From CBDFNC01 sp965249895 (GTDB lineage Bacteria; Pseudomonadota; Gammaproteobacteria; Enterobacterales; CBDFNC01): 64,000 nt of DNA. The translations under genes and the position numbers were made by a program. This document shows, one piece after another, positions 35,090-44,102 of this stretch. Under the pieces are notes generated by a model. The model saw nothing but the letters and a program-made list of their open reading frames with translations, did not search any database and was not told the origin of the DNA. The stretch covers positions 992,001-1,056,000 of the forward strand of contig CBDFNC010000005.1 in NCBI GenBank assembly GCA_965249895.1, written 5' to 3'. The first letter of the stretch is position 1. Each line of letters begins with the position of its first letter.

Positions 35090-37234
35090 GTGTCTCGTAC
35101 CATTATGCTTATCCCCATCGGCTCAGGCGTTGGAGTTACTTCCGTTAGCTTGGGTATGGTCCGTGCCATGGAACGCCATGGTGTTGCAGTAAACTTCTTT
35201 AAACCCGTAGCTCAGCCGAGAAGAGGCGATACCGGCCCGGAAAGGTCGACGACTATTATCCGCAGCGCTACCAATATTTTACCGCCAGAACCTTTTACTA
35301 TGCCGTATGCGGAGAACATGATCTCCAGTAACCAAACTGCTGACCTGCTGGAAGACATAGTCGCCCGTTTTAAGACAGGTACCAGAGGTGCAGAGGTCGT
35401 AGTGATCGAAGGCCTGGTGCCTACGGTAAAACACCCCTTCGCCAATGAAATTAACTACAACGTCGCCAAAGCCCTTAACGCAGAAATGGTGTTTGTTACT
35501 CATCCGAGTAACGACTCCTCACAGCAGCTGAAAGAACGCATCGAAATGGCTGTATCTGCGTTTGGTGGCCGTAAGAACAAACGAGTGGTTGGCTGCATTA
35601 TCAACAAGGTAGGCGCCCCCCTGGACGATCAGGACAGCACCCGCCCTGATTTGACTGAAATGTTCGACGCAGCCAGTATAAAAGCAAATGCAAACTTGGA
35701 AGTATTGCAAATGTTTGGCAAAAGCCCACTGCGTATTTTGGGCTGTATTCCCTGGAACCCAGCATTGATAGCCCCACGTGCAAAAGACCTGGCCGAGCAT
35801 TTGCAAGCAGAAATACTGAACAGAGGTGACATGGATACCCGTCGCCTACACAGTGTGACTTTTTGCGCGCGCTCTATTCAAAACATGGTTGAGCATATAA
35901 AACCTGGCAGCATGCTGGTAACATCAGGCGACCGCTCCGATGTTATCGTGTCAGCCTGTTTGGCTTCGATGAACGGCGTAAAAATAGGTTGTTTATTGCT
36001 TACCGGCGGTTATCCTCCTGAGCCACAAATACTAAAGCTGTGTGAGCGCGCCATGGAAACCACTGGCTTGCCTATTATGGTTATTAAGACCAATACTTGG
36101 CAAACATCCCTGCGACTGCAAAGTTTTAATATGGAGATCCCCACAGATGATGCAGAGCGCATCGAACTGGTGCAAGATTATGTGGCTGGTCATATAGATC
36201 AACACTGGATTGAGTCGTTAACTCAAGGTTCGACACTGACCCGTAAACTCTCACCACCCGCGTTCCGTTACCACCTGACAGAGCTGGCGCGTAGCGCAAA
36301 TCGCCGTGTCGTATTACCCGAAGGCGAAGAGCCAAGAACAGTGAAAGCGGCAGTGATTTGCGCGCAGCGTGGTATCGCCACACCTGTATTACTTGGTCGT
36401 CCCGAAGCCATCCAACTGGTGGCTGAACAACAAGGTGTTGAGCTGGGTGATGTGGTAGAAGTCATAAATCCAGAATTGGTGCGTGAGAAATACGTAGCGC
36501 CAATGGTTGAGTTGCGCAAGAGCAAAGGTCTGACAGAGGTTGTTGCTCGCGAACAACTGGAAGATAATGTTGTACTCGCCACTATGATGCTGGCTCAGGA
36601 TGAAGTAGACGGCTTGGTTTCTGGCGCCGTCCACACCACAGCAAATACCATACGTCCGCCATTGCAACTAATCAAAACTGCGCCTGGCGCGAACCTGGTC
36701 TCCTCTATCTTCTTTATGCTATTACCGGATCAGGTACTGGTATACGGTGACTGTGCTATCAATCCGGATCCAAATGCAGAGCAACTGGCGGATATTGCCA
36801 TTCAATCTGCTGATTCCGCCGCGGCATTTGGCATCGAACCAAAGGTCGCCATGATCAGTTACTCTACCGGCTCTTCCGGATCGGGATCTGATGTAGAGAA
36901 AGTACGTGAGGCTACCAAAATTGCCCAAGAGCGTCGTCCAGATCTGATTATCGATGGTCCATTGCAATACGACGCAGCGATTATGGAAAACGTTGCCAAG
37001 AGCAAGGCGCCGAACAGCCCAGTGGCAGGTAAAGCCACTGTATTTATTTTTCCAGATTTAAATACCGGTAATACTACCTATAAAGCGGTGCAACGAAGCG
37101 CAGACCTGATCAGTATTGGTCCTATGCTACAAGGTATGCGTAAACCCGTGAATGATTTGTCCCGCGGGGCACTTGTGGACGACATTGTTTACACAATAGC
37201 CTTAACGGCTATACAGTCTTCTCAGCAAGATTAA
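35090..37234 (+). CDS. pta: Phosphate acetyltransferase
   Basis: Acetyl-CoA + Pi to acetyl phosphate + CoA; pairs with AckA. GTG at 35090 gives 714 residues, the exact E. coli length and N-terminus (SRTIMLIPIGSGVGVTSVSLG); longer readings from 34988 overlap ackA and are not supported. N-terminal P-loop-like DRTGGG/BioD-like domain, central DRTGG domain (VTSGDRSDVIVSAC), and C-terminal PTA catalytic domain (LPEGEEPRTVKAA, SYSTGSSGSGSDVEKVREAT, DLNTGNTTYKAVQR). Confidence 0.97.
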   Translation: MSRTIMLIPIGSGVGVTSVSLGMVRAMERHGVAVNFFKPVAQPRRGDTGPERSTTIIRSATNILPPEPFTMPYAENMISSNQTADLLEDIVARFKTGTRGAEVVVIEGLVPTVKHPFANEINYNVAKALNAEMVFVTHPSNDSSQQLKERIEMAVSAFGGRKNKRVVGCIINKVGAPLDDQDSTRPDLTEMFDAASIKANANLEVLQMFGKSPLRILGCIPWNPALIAPRAKDLAEHLQAEILNRGDMDTRRLHSVTFCARSIQNMVEHIKPGSMLVTSGDRSDVIVSACLASMNGVKIGCLLLTGGYPPEPQILKLCERAMETTGLPIMVIKTNTWQTSLRLQSFNMEIPTDDAERIELVQDYVAGHIDQHWIESLTQGSTLTRKLSPPAFRYHLTELARSANRRVVLPEGEEPRTVKAAVICAQRGIATPVLLGRPEAIQLVAEQQGVELGDVVEVINPELVREKYVAPMVELRKSKGLTEVVAREQLEDNVVLATMMLAQDEVDGLVSGAVHTTANTIRPPLQLIKTAPGANLVSSIFFMLLPDQVLVYGDCAINPDPNAEQLADIAIQSADSAAAFGIEPKVAMISYSTGSSGSGSDVEKVREATKIAQERRPDLIIDGPLQYDAAIMENVAKSKAPNSPVAGKATVFIFPDLNTGNTTYKAVQRSADLISIGPMLQGMRKPVNDLSRGALVDDIVYTIALTAIQSSQQD

Positions 37235-37240
37235 TCATCA

Positions 37241-37270
37241 AAAGGCCTCGATATTCGAGGCCTTTTTTTT
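37241..37270 (+). terminator. Rho-independent terminator of ackA-pta
   Basis: AAAGGCCTCG ATAT CGAGGCCTTT-type perfect stem followed by a run of T, 6 bp after the pta stop. Confidence 0.93.
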
Positions 37271-38532
37271 ACCCATAATTCAGTAAAATAACACTCATAA
37301 ATAACTCACAGAGTTACCCACAGATTTTGTGGATAACTTAAACCCCTCACACCCACTTATTCACATAGATTATATACCAGAAAAAGCCCAAGCAGATGCT
37401 TTTCAGCCTGTTAGTTGCACTTTCATCGCATTACTCGCAGATTCAATGACAAATAGAATAATAATAGGGCGTTTTTTATCCAACTTTCTACGCTATACTC
37501 CCAGCCGATTTGATGAAACTTAAACTTAGCAGCGACACACTTATCCACAGGCTTGGCTATTTTTTACCAAGATCAAGTCTGACTCAGTCAAACTTTTCCC
37601 TTTTTCCAGGCTTCCCACGCCATAAATTATCTATAAATCATTGATATCAGGTACTGACTGTTAACCGCTTTAATCATCGGTCAAGCGGGTCGAACAGACA
37701 TCGACTTTTCAGTCTTTATTTCGATAAAGAATATATTGATTCAGCATTCTGTGGATTAACGGAACAGATAAAAATTCATCCTTCTCTGGAGAGAACAGAT
37801 TTCTCGAGGATCCCGACCCGACGTCTTATAGGAATAGGGAAACTTTACAGGAAAGGCCTCTCAAATCGTTTCAGTGAGTTTAACTGGGTTAAGTGTTCCG
37901 CTCACTTTTATCCTTGCCCCGTAGGGACCTTATAAAACTAAATATCGTCTTCATCGTATTCCATGACAAGACTCCCTTTGCTCTACGACTCTGAGTAACA
38001 TTAGCTGCTGCTCCCATAAATAAAGAAAGCTGGTAATTGGATAACTGCTGTAAGGAATTAACTACATATACCCAAGCTGCTTGGGAATGCGGGGATCAGC
38101 AAGTCGAGAAGTGACCGGGTTCAAGGCATAAAGCCGAAGGTCTAGTCTTCTACATCAAGGTTTTATAACGCCGAAGAGGGTTGCTTCTCGTTTTGCCCGA
38201 AGGGAGCTCAGCCAGAAAGTCAGCACTACGTTGCAGCGCTTGAAAAGGGAATGCCATTCCCTGCTCGCTGCGCCTTGTTCTGACATCCTGCCTGAGCTCT
38301 GAATCTGCATTTCCAAGTAGTTTGGGTATATTGGAGCAATACAATACCTGAAGCCAAAAACAAAGCGCTAGGAAGTTGAACACTTATTCAGACGGGGATA
38401 ATTATGTCTGACTCGGTGATTGCCTCTATAGTTAAAGGCGTTACAAAAAATATTATGTATATCAAACAAGTCTAACCCGCACCTGTAACTCTATTAAAGT
38501 TATAAATAGAAGCCAAAATTGGGAGTACAAGT
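37271..38532. other. 1.26-kb gene-poor region
   Basis: No convincing coding frame. It contains MITE copy 2 (38069-38328). The AT-rich 37271-37640 part has several TTATCCACA-like words (37331, 37540), reminiscent of DnaA boxes but too few to call an origin. A stretch at 37783-37865 superficially recalls a glycine riboswitch but lacks its pairing. Confidence 0.55.
38069..38328. mobile_element. MITE, copy 2 (intergenic)
   Basis: 260-bp second copy of the element at 17719-17977, same orientation, same terminal repeats, flanked by TA (38067-38068, 38329-38330). It differs by a handful of substitutions and one extra base (GGATCAGCAAG against GGATCGCAAG). Confidence 0.88.
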
Positions 38533-38757
38533 ATGAATACTATGCTAGAAGGACAAGCGGCCCAGTTAAGTGAATATCTAAATAACAATGATACCCTTTC
38601 GGCACAAATCTACCTGGAACGTCTCAACTTTTCTCACCCGACTCAAGACAGGATCATGATGGAAGTATCCAGTCTGAGAAATATGAGCGTACAAAACGTC
38701 GCTGAAATTATTGAAAGCTGTACCCTCATACCCAGCGACAACTTTTTATCAAAATAA
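38533..38757 (+). CDS. Small protein of unknown function
   Basis: 74 residues, acidic-to-neutral, no membrane helix or signal peptide. It has its own GGGAG motif about 7 nt before the ATG. The sequence (EGQAAQLSEYLNNNDT, SAQIYLERLNFSHPTQDRI, VQNVAEIIESCTL) predicts mainly helices. I do not recognise a family. It could be a genuine small gene because of the ribosome-binding site and helical character. Confidence 0.5.
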   Translation: MNTMLEGQAAQLSEYLNNNDTLSAQIYLERLNFSHPTQDRIMMEVSSLRNMSVQNVAEIIESCTLIPSDNFLSK

Positions 38758-38771
38758 CCGCAGCACCTTAT

Positions 38772-39665
38772 TCAACTTTCTAACTGATAGACCAGACACT
38801 TAAGCCCCCTATCCGTTTCTGCGTTCATAAATACTGTGGGGGGGTCTATTTGCTCAACCCGCTTGGCTTGAGGGCACTCAAGTATCATGGCTTGCTTCAA
38901 GAATTTGAAATCCAGCTCAGGCGCGTTTAAGCAAAGTAAGGCTAAACCATTGGGAGCCAACAACTCAGGCAGGCGCCGCATGATTTTCGGGTAGTCGCGC
39001 TTAATATTCACACTGCCTTTTTGTAGCGATGGCGGATCGGCAATGATTATATCATAGGGACCAAACTTTCTTAACTTTCCCCAGGATTTAAACAGATCGT
39101 GACCAAGGTACTTCACCTTACTCAGGTCGTGTTGATTCAACCTGTGATTGTCTCTCCCCGTGGCTAACGAGGCCTTGCTTAAGTCCAGGTTAACTACACT
39201 CTCAGCGCCTCCGGCAATGGCAGCGACAGAAAACCCACATGTATAGGCAAAAAGGTTTAACACCTTTTTCCCAGCTGCCCTTTGCTGCACCCAATCTCGG
39301 CCGTTGGCCATGTCCAAAAACAGCCCGTAGTTTTGATTTTTCCCCAGTGTCAGTTGATATTTAAGCCCGTGCTCACTAGCGACCAGATCTCGGGTTTCAT
39401 TACCCAATAACAACTCATATGGCGCCAGGGGACGGCAACGATACTGAACCTGAACAGACTCACAGCGTTCGCCAAGTTTGGCTTTTAGCTGGCAAGCAAG
39501 CTCCTCTAACCAGTCTCGCTCTACCTCCTTGTATAAAACAATTAATGCGACAGGAGATAACCAATCCACATTTACAAAGTTGAGAGTCGGCACCTGATAA
39601 CCCCGGCCATGAAAGAGCCGGCAAGCTTGGTGATCGGCAGGCCATTTAATATAATCAATTAACAT
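38772..39665 (-). CDS. Class I SAM-dependent methyltransferase (RlmI/RlmK-like)
   Basis: 297 residues. An N-terminal EEHEE-type substrate domain (residues about 1-100) precedes a Rossmann methyltransferase core: NYGLFLDMANGR, motif I VLNLFAYTCGFSVAAI, acidic motif NLDLSKASL and motif IV DIIIADPPSLQKG. The layout is that of the Methyltrans_SAM (PF10672) rRNA methyltransferases such as RlmI/RlmL-C, but without a PUA domain, so the target (probably rRNA) is not fixed. Confidence 0.85.
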   Translation of the reverse strand: MLIDYIKWPADHQACRLFHGRGYQVPTLNFVNVDWLSPVALIVLYKEVERDWLEELACQLKAKLGERCESVQVQYRCRPLAPYELLLGNETRDLVASEHGLKYQLTLGKNQNYGLFLDMANGRDWVQQRAAGKKVLNLFAYTCGFSVAAIAGGAESVVNLDLSKASLATGRDNHRLNQHDLSKVKYLGHDLFKSWGKLRKFGPYDIIIADPPSLQKGSVNIKRDYPKIMRRLPELLAPNGLALLCLNAPELDFKFLKQAMILECPQAKRVEQIDPPTVFMNAETDRGLKCLVYQLES

Positions 39666-39685
39666 CTTTATTTACTCACACCCTA

Positions 39686-39711
39686 TAAAAAAGGCGGATA
39701 GCTCCGCCTTA
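39686..39711 (-). terminator. Rho-independent terminator of the AI-2E transporter gene
   Basis: Minus strand AAGGCGGAGCTATCCGCCTT followed by a T-run, 26 bp after the stop at 39737. Confidence 0.88.
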
Positions 39712-39736
39712 GATATTCAACCTGTCAGGCTGATTA

Positions 39737-40777
39737 CTAATTACCGTTTTCCAGGGCTTCTTCCTGAGAACTCAATAACACCGCAAACCAGCGTCCTTCC
39801 GCGCTGGTTTCCAGACCAATTTTTAATATCATGGTCAAAGGCACGGATAACAACATGCCTACCGTACCGAGCAACCAGCCCCAGAATATCAATGATAAAA
39901 ATACAACCAAGGTCGACAAACCCAAGCCACGTCCCATAAACCTGGGCTCAATCACATTACCCATCACCATATTAACGGCGACGTAGCTACCAGCGACCAT
40001 AGCTGCATGACCGGGACCCAACTGCAAAAAGGTCAGTATCACCGCCGGAATCGCGGCGATCATCGAACCGATATTAGGCACATAGTTCAGAAGAAATGCG
40101 ACCAGGCCCCATAACATATAAAAATCGACACCCATGGCCCATAAAATAAAGCTAATCACAGCGCCGGTGGCCATACTTACCAGGGTTTTTATCGCCATAT
40201 ACTGATTTACACTGCTCAGGAATTTATCGATTTTTTCCAGTTTCATTTCGGGATCTGAGAAGGCAACATGCAACTTCTTAGGGAAGCTCTTTGCCTCAAC
40301 CAACATAAACACCACAGTCAACAAAATGAGGAACAGATTCGCCATTACGCTGCTGAAGCTGCTCAACATATTAGTCACCATCGCCATAGCAATACCGGGG
40401 TCAAAATATTCTTTGATAGCTGCGATGGAAATATTCAAGTCGCGAGCCGCCAACCACTGTGTCGCCCCCTGAAAACGGTCCGCTAACTGTGCTTCATAGT
40501 CCGGTAGCGCCTGCCTGAATTCATTTACGGACGATCCCACAACGCCAGCAAGTACCATAAAAGCGACAACAATTACGGCGATAATTGCCACTATGGCTAT
40601 ACCTCTGGGTACTTTTAACCTTTCTAACCAGTCAATGGCCGGATTACAAATAATGGCGATAAACAGGGATAATAAAAATGGGACTATGACACTGCTGGCA
40701 AACTTGATCCCGGCCAGACAAATCACTACAGACGCCAATACTAATATGCTTCGACCGATGACCTGAGCATTGGGCAT
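39737..40777 (-). CDS. AI-2E family transporter (UPF0118/PerM type)
   Basis: 346-residue inner-membrane protein with seven to eight hydrophobic helices in the family order: two N-terminal helices (ILVLASVVICLAGIKFA, VIVPFLLSLFIAIICNP), a long cytosolic/periplasmic segment, and the C-terminal block with LNYVPNIGSMIAAIPAVILTF and NVIEPRFMGRGLGLS. Members export autoinducer-2 or Na+/Li+ with protons; the specific role here cannot be told. Divergent from folX. Confidence 0.88.
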   Translation of the reverse strand: MPNAQVIGRSILVLASVVICLAGIKFASSVIVPFLLSLFIAIICNPAIDWLERLKVPRGIAIVAIIAVIVVAFMVLAGVVGSSVNEFRQALPDYEAQLADRFQGATQWLAARDLNISIAAIKEYFDPGIAMAMVTNMLSSFSSVMANLFLILLTVVFMLVEAKSFPKKLHVAFSDPEMKLEKIDKFLSSVNQYMAIKTLVSMATGAVISFILWAMGVDFYMLWGLVAFLLNYVPNIGSMIAAIPAVILTFLQLGPGHAAMVAGSYVAVNMVMGNVIEPRFMGRGLGLSTLVVFLSLIFWGWLLGTVGMLLSVPLTMILKIGLETSAEGRWFAVLLSSQEEALENGN

Positions 40778-40871
40778 AGATTATTCCTAGGCAGCAAAAA
40801 GCTAAAGAGTTTAGCTTGCAAATGGTTAACCTAAAAGGCTAAATGAAAAGAAAACTAAAAAAGGGGAAAAA

Positions 40872-41243
40872 ATGCATATAGAGGATGCGGTTATCAATAT
40901 CACTAAGCTAAGGCTTAGAACCTTTATCGGAATTAACCCAGACGAAGTATTAAACCGTCAGGACGTAGTTATCAGTGTTGAAATTCATTACCCAGCCGAT
41001 AAGGCAAAATCTACGGACAATATGGATGATGCCCTTAACTATCGTACTATCACTAAAAAGATCATCGATTTGGTAGAAAATGGCCGCTTTTCACTGCTGG
41101 AAAAAATCACTTCAGATGTGTTAGTTCTTGCTTCAGACCACCCCTGGGTCAGCTATGCTAAAGTGAGAATCGATAAACCCCACGCATTGCGATTCGCTGA
41201 TTCAGTTTCCTTAACTCTTGCATGTAAAAAAGACCCATCATGA
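40872..41243 (+). CDS. folX: Dihydroneopterin triphosphate 2'-epimerase
   Basis: Tunnel-fold pteridine enzyme that epimerises dihydroneopterin triphosphate to the monapterin form, used in tetrahydromonapterin synthesis. 123 residues, matching E. coli FolX closely (LRLRTFIGI, NRQDVVI, IHYPADKAKSTDNMDDALNYRTITKKI, NGRFSLLEKI), which separates it from FolB aldolases. GGGGA precedes the ATG. The stop overlaps the next gene's start (ATGA), so translation is probably coupled. Confidence 0.94.
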   Translation: MHIEDAVINITKLRLRTFIGINPDEVLNRQDVVISVEIHYPADKAKSTDNMDDALNYRTITKKIIDLVENGRFSLLEKITSDVLVLASDHPWVSYAKVRIDKPHALRFADSVSLTLACKKDPS

Positions 41244-42130
41244 AGATACTGCTTACCGGAGGAACCGGTTTAATCGGCTCCGAATTTTACCGCCAGTTCT
41301 CTCCGGAAGCAGAGATCACCATTTTGACACGCAACGAAACCAGGGCGAAAAAAGTACTTGGTCAGGCAACGAAAACCTTAACTAATATAGAGTCCTTAAC
41401 TCACCTCGATGATTTTGATGCTGTTATCAACCTTGCGGGTGAACCGATTGCCAATAAAAAGTGGACAGAAAAACAAAAAGAAGAGATTTGTCAAAGCCGC
41501 TGGTTTATTACCAAGCGATTATCCTGGCTTTTCTCCCAAAGCCAACAACCTCCGGCCGTGTTTATCAGCGGCTCCGCGGTAGGTATGTATGGCCGCCAAG
41601 ATAGCAGCCCGATAACAGAAAGCCACACCCACTTCCATCACGAGTTTTCTCATACTATCTGTAAACGCTGGGAAGAACTGGCCATGCGCAGCCAGCCATA
41701 CACGCGAGTGTGTATATTAAGAACGGGTATAGTATTGAGTCCAAACGGGGGAGCTCTCGCTAAGATGCTGCCAGCCTTCCGACTCGGTCTGGGTGGCAAG
41801 TTGGCAGGTGGCCAGCAATATATGCCCTGGATCCATATCGATGATATGGTGAGTTTGATAATACTCTTATTAACCAAGAATCAATGTGATGGTGTGTATA
41901 ATGCCGTCTCCCCCCATTGTGTGCCCAACGGCGAGTTTACTCAGTCCTTAGGTCATGCAGTTCACCGCCCGGCATTTCTCCCCATGCCAAGTTTTGTTCT
42001 CAAACTCCTGTTTGGGGAAATGAGTCAATTACTGATATATGGCCAAAATGTCAAACCCGCTCGAATACTGGAAGCGGGCTTCGAATTTAAGCACCCCGAA
42101 CTCGATGAAGCACTGAAATCGCTACTTTGA
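41240..42130 (+). CDS. yfcH: TIGR01777 NAD-dependent epimerase-like protein
   Basis: 296-residue extended short-chain dehydrogenase-like protein. Nucleotide-binding motif ILLTGGTGLIGSEFYRQF, INLAGEPIANKKWT, VFISGSAVGMYG, and a C-terminal DUF1731 region (FVLKLLFGEMSQLLIYGQNVKPARILEAGF). It overlaps folX by four bases, as in E. coli folX-yfcH. Family members have no firmly known substrate. Confidence 0.93.
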   Translation: MKILLTGGTGLIGSEFYRQFSPEAEITILTRNETRAKKVLGQATKTLTNIESLTHLDDFDAVINLAGEPIANKKWTEKQKEEICQSRWFITKRLSWLFSQSQQPPAVFISGSAVGMYGRQDSSPITESHTHFHHEFSHTICKRWEELAMRSQPYTRVCILRTGIVLSPNGGALAKMLPAFRLGLGGKLAGGQQYMPWIHIDDMVSLIILLLTKNQCDGVYNAVSPHCVPNGEFTQSLGHAVHRPAFLPMPSFVLKLLFGEMSQLLIYGQNVKPARILEAGFEFKHPELDEALKSLL

Positions 42131-42155
42131 GCATTAACCAATTATCGAGACATTA

Positions 42156-42650
42156 ATGCCAAATCAGATTATCGACAACCAACTGCTTAGCAACCTCCGC
42201 CAGGAAGCGGTAACCTCTCCCCGTAAACGAACCCATCATTTATTACATTTAACAGCCAATGATCCGGTTCAGCGTATGGTTATCGCTTTACACAAAGACA
42301 CTTATATCAGGCCCCATATTCACCGTCAGGAAAATAAATGGGAGCTGTTAGCCCTATTGGATGGGGAAGTCTTAGTTTGCTTATTTGATAAGCAAGGTAA
42401 CCTCACTGAAAAACACTTAATGAGCCAGCAAACCCAAACCCTGGCGCTGGAAATATCTGCCAACCAATTCCACAATCTCATATGCCTCAGTCCCAACGCA
42501 CAGATCATTGAAGTTAAAGAAGGCCCTTACACACCCTTTTCTCCAGAGGACTTCGCTTCTTGGTCACCACCTGATAAAAACGTTGAAAAAATAAGATCAT
42601 TTAATACATGGTGTTCAAAAGCAAAAATTGGCGACAGTTGGTCGAATTAG
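42156..42650 (+). CDS. wbuC: WbuC-family cupin protein
   Basis: 164 residues, a cupin-fold metal protein: RPHIHRQENKWELLALLDGEVLV holds the metal-binding His pair and Glu of cupin motif 1, with a second half LEISANQFHNLICL. WbuC proteins sit in O-antigen clusters in enterobacteria, but here the gene follows yfcH by 25 bp, outside any sugar cluster. Function unknown. Confidence 0.82.
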   Translation: MPNQIIDNQLLSNLRQEAVTSPRKRTHHLLHLTANDPVQRMVIALHKDTYIRPHIHRQENKWELLALLDGEVLVCLFDKQGNLTEKHLMSQQTQTLALEISANQFHNLICLSPNAQIIEVKEGPYTPFSPEDFASWSPPDKNVEKIRSFNTWCSKAKIGDSWSN

Positions 42651-42819
42651 CATATTATTTTTCCTGGTAAAACGCTGCACTCGTTATTTCCATCTTTAAT
42701 AGCAGAGTTTTTACCATCGGACTTAACCCCGCCTCACTGGTATATCTAAATAAACCTTCATCGCCACTTATTTTATAAGGTATTGAGACTGGCACCATTA
42801 GTAATCTTGGCTTTAATAG

Positions 42820-43011
42820 CCGCACCTACTCACAGGTGGTCTGACAGCATTTGGAGCCGGACCGGCTGGATCTGTTGAACTTATCTTTGATCTGACAGGT
42901 AGCGACGAATTAGAACTTTTTGCCCCTTCCACAGACATGATTCTAACCGATACCGAATATTTGGGAGCAGGGTTTGGCAGTAGTTTCGTCAGCAGACGCA
43001 AACACAACTAA
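42820..43011 (+). pseudogene. Possible gene fragment, unrecognised
   Basis: 64 codons open from after a TAG at 42817 to TAA 43011, reading TGGLTAFGAGPAGSVELIF then DLTGSDELELFAPSTDMI. No start codon or ribosome-binding site fits. A neighbouring frame just upstream (GIETGTISNLGFNSRTYS) may be the preceding part, so this could be the tail of a decayed exported protein. The rest of 42651-43060 shows nothing else. Confidence 0.25.
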
Positions 43012-43064
43012 CTCTTTACAGTGTTTGAAGCCAACAACTTTCTGAATCAGGTAAGTCACATACG

Positions 43065-43092
43065 AAAAAGGCTACCTGAAAAGGTAGCCTTT
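43065..43092 (-). terminator. Rho-independent terminator of the tRNA-Val operon
   Basis: Minus strand AAAGGCTACC TTTTCA GGTAGCCTTT followed by more T; directly after the last tRNA-Val. Confidence 0.93.
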
Positions 43093-43097
43093 AAATA

Positions 43098-43173
43098 TGG
43101 TGGACGCTACTGGGCTTGAACCAGTGACCCTCGCCTTGTAAGGGCGATGCTCTCCCAACTGAGCTAAGCGTCC
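43098..43173 (-). tRNA. tRNA-Val(UAC), copy 1 (promoter-distal)
   Basis: 76 nt with encoded CCA. Acceptor GGACGCT/AGCGTCC, D-arm TAGCTCAGTTGGGAGAGC, anticodon arm CGCCCTTACAAGGCG (anticodon TAC), T-arm CTGGTTCAAGCCCAG. Identical to the four other copies by eye. Confidence 0.97.
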
Positions 43174-43341
43174 AAATTTTTAACTCGCTTCACCATGCGA
43201 TGCTCTCCACAGAGCAGCACTAAGCGTCCAAATTTTTAACTCGCTTCACCATGCGATGCTCTCCACAGAGCAGCACTAAGTGTCCGAATTCTTCACTCGC
43301 TTCACCATACGATGCTCTCCACAGAGCATCACTAAGCGTCC
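43174..43341 (-). repeat. tRNA-derived tandem repeat block A (3 units of 56 bp)
   Basis: Three units of the form AACTCGCTTCACCATGCGAT-GCTCTCCACAGAGCAGCAC-TAAGCGTCC plus a short AT-rich link. Each contains the palindrome TGCTCTCCACAGAGCA, and GCGATGCTCTCC and TAAGCGTCCAAATTT are shared with the neighbouring tRNA-Val 5' half. Lies between tRNA copies 1 and 2. Confidence 0.92.
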
Positions 43342-43388
43342 GAGTTTTTACTACTGCTCGACCAACAGCTTTGCTGTAAGTCTAAATT
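43342..43388 (-). other. Hairpin spacer downstream of tRNA-Val copy 2
   Basis: Minus strand: after CCA comes a link, then ACAGCAAAGCTGT (a 5-bp stem with AAA loop) and GGTCGAGCAGTAGTAAAAAC. Repeated at 43742-43788, 43976-44026 and 44324-44370, each time right after a tRNA 3' end; probably part of the duplicated unit and perhaps a processing signal. Confidence 0.75.
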
Positions 43389-43464
43389 TGGTGGACGCTA
43401 CTGGGCTTGAACCAGTGACCCTCGCCTTGTAAGGGCGATGCTCTCCCAACTGAGCTAAGCGTCC
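43389..43464 (-). tRNA. tRNA-Val(UAC), copy 2
   Basis: Same 76-nt sequence as copy 1, CCA encoded, anticodon TAC. Confidence 0.97.
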
Positions 43465-43741
43465 AAATTTCAACTCGCTTCACCAAGCGACGCTCTCCGC
43501 AGAGCAGCACTAAGTGTCCGAATTATTTACTCGCTTCACCAAGCGATGCTCTCCACAGAGCAGCACTAAGTGTCCGAGTTTCAACTCGCTTCACCAAGCG
43601 ATGCTCTCCACAGAGCAGCACTAAGTGTCCAAATTTTAACTCGCTTCACCAAGCGACGCTCTCCGCAGAGCAGCACTAAGCGTCCGAATTATTTACTCGC
43701 TTCACCAAGCGATGCTCTCCACAGAGCAGCACTAAGTATCC
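43465..43741 (-). repeat. tRNA-derived tandem repeat block B (5 units)
   Basis: Five units of 55-56 bp. Units 1 and 4 carry GCGACGCTCTCCGCAGAGC and the others GCGATGCTCTCCACAGAGC: the two changes are compensatory in the palindrome's outer part, suggesting the hairpin matters or that two unit types were duplicated together. Confidence 0.92.
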
Positions 43742-43788
43742 GAGTTTTTACTACTGCTCGACCAACAGCTTTGCTGTAAGTCTGAATT
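43742..43788 (-). other. Hairpin spacer downstream of tRNA-Val copy 3
   Basis: Copy of the 43342-43388 spacer with one substitution. Confidence 0.75.
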
Positions 43789-43864
43789 TGGTGGACGCTA
43801 CTGGGCTTGAACCAGTGACCCTCGCCTTGTAAGGGCGATGCTCTCCCAACTGAGCTAAGCGTCC
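43789..43864 (-). tRNA. tRNA-Val(UAC), copy 3
   Basis: Same 76-nt sequence as copy 1, CCA encoded, anticodon TAC. Confidence 0.97.
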
Positions 43865-43975
43865 AAATTTCAACTCGCTTCACCAAGCGACGCTCTCCGC
43901 AGAGCAGCACTAAGTGTCCGAATTATTTACTCGCTTCACCAAGCGATGCTCTCCACAGAGCAGCACTAAGTATCC
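43865..43975 (-). repeat. tRNA-derived tandem repeat block C (2 units)
   Basis: Two units (55 and 56 bp) identical to the first and last units of block B, as if block B had been shortened by unequal exchange. Confidence 0.92.
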
Positions 43976-44026
43976 GAGTTTTTTTTTACTACTGCTCGAC
44001 CAACAGCTTTGCTGTAAGTCTGAATT
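43976..44026 (-). other. Hairpin spacer downstream of tRNA-Val copy 4
   Basis: As the other spacers, but with a longer T-run (GAGTTTTTTTTTAC), a homopolymer expansion of four bases. Confidence 0.75.
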
Positions 44027-44102
44027 TGGTGGACGCTACTGGGCTTGAACCAGTGACCCTCGCCTTGTAAGGGCGATGCTCTCCCAACTGAGCTAAGCGT
44101 CC
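44027..44102 (-). tRNA. tRNA-Val(UAC), copy 4
   Basis: Same 76-nt sequence as copy 1, CCA encoded, anticodon TAC. Confidence 0.97.

Noticed and set aside
37329..37523. 64-codon frame after pta
   Set aside because: GTG start without a ribosome-binding site and low-complexity composition; not conserved in appearance.
37320..37560. DnaA-box-like TTATCCACA words suggesting an origin
   Set aside because: Too few and imperfect, with no dnaA, gidA or parAB nearby.
37783..37865. Glycine-riboswitch-like words (CTCTGGAGAGA … GAAACTTTACAGG-AAAGG)
   Set aside because: The GGAGAG segment cannot pair with CTTTAC as the aptamer requires, the conserved CCGAAGG-type bulge is absent and no glycine gene follows.
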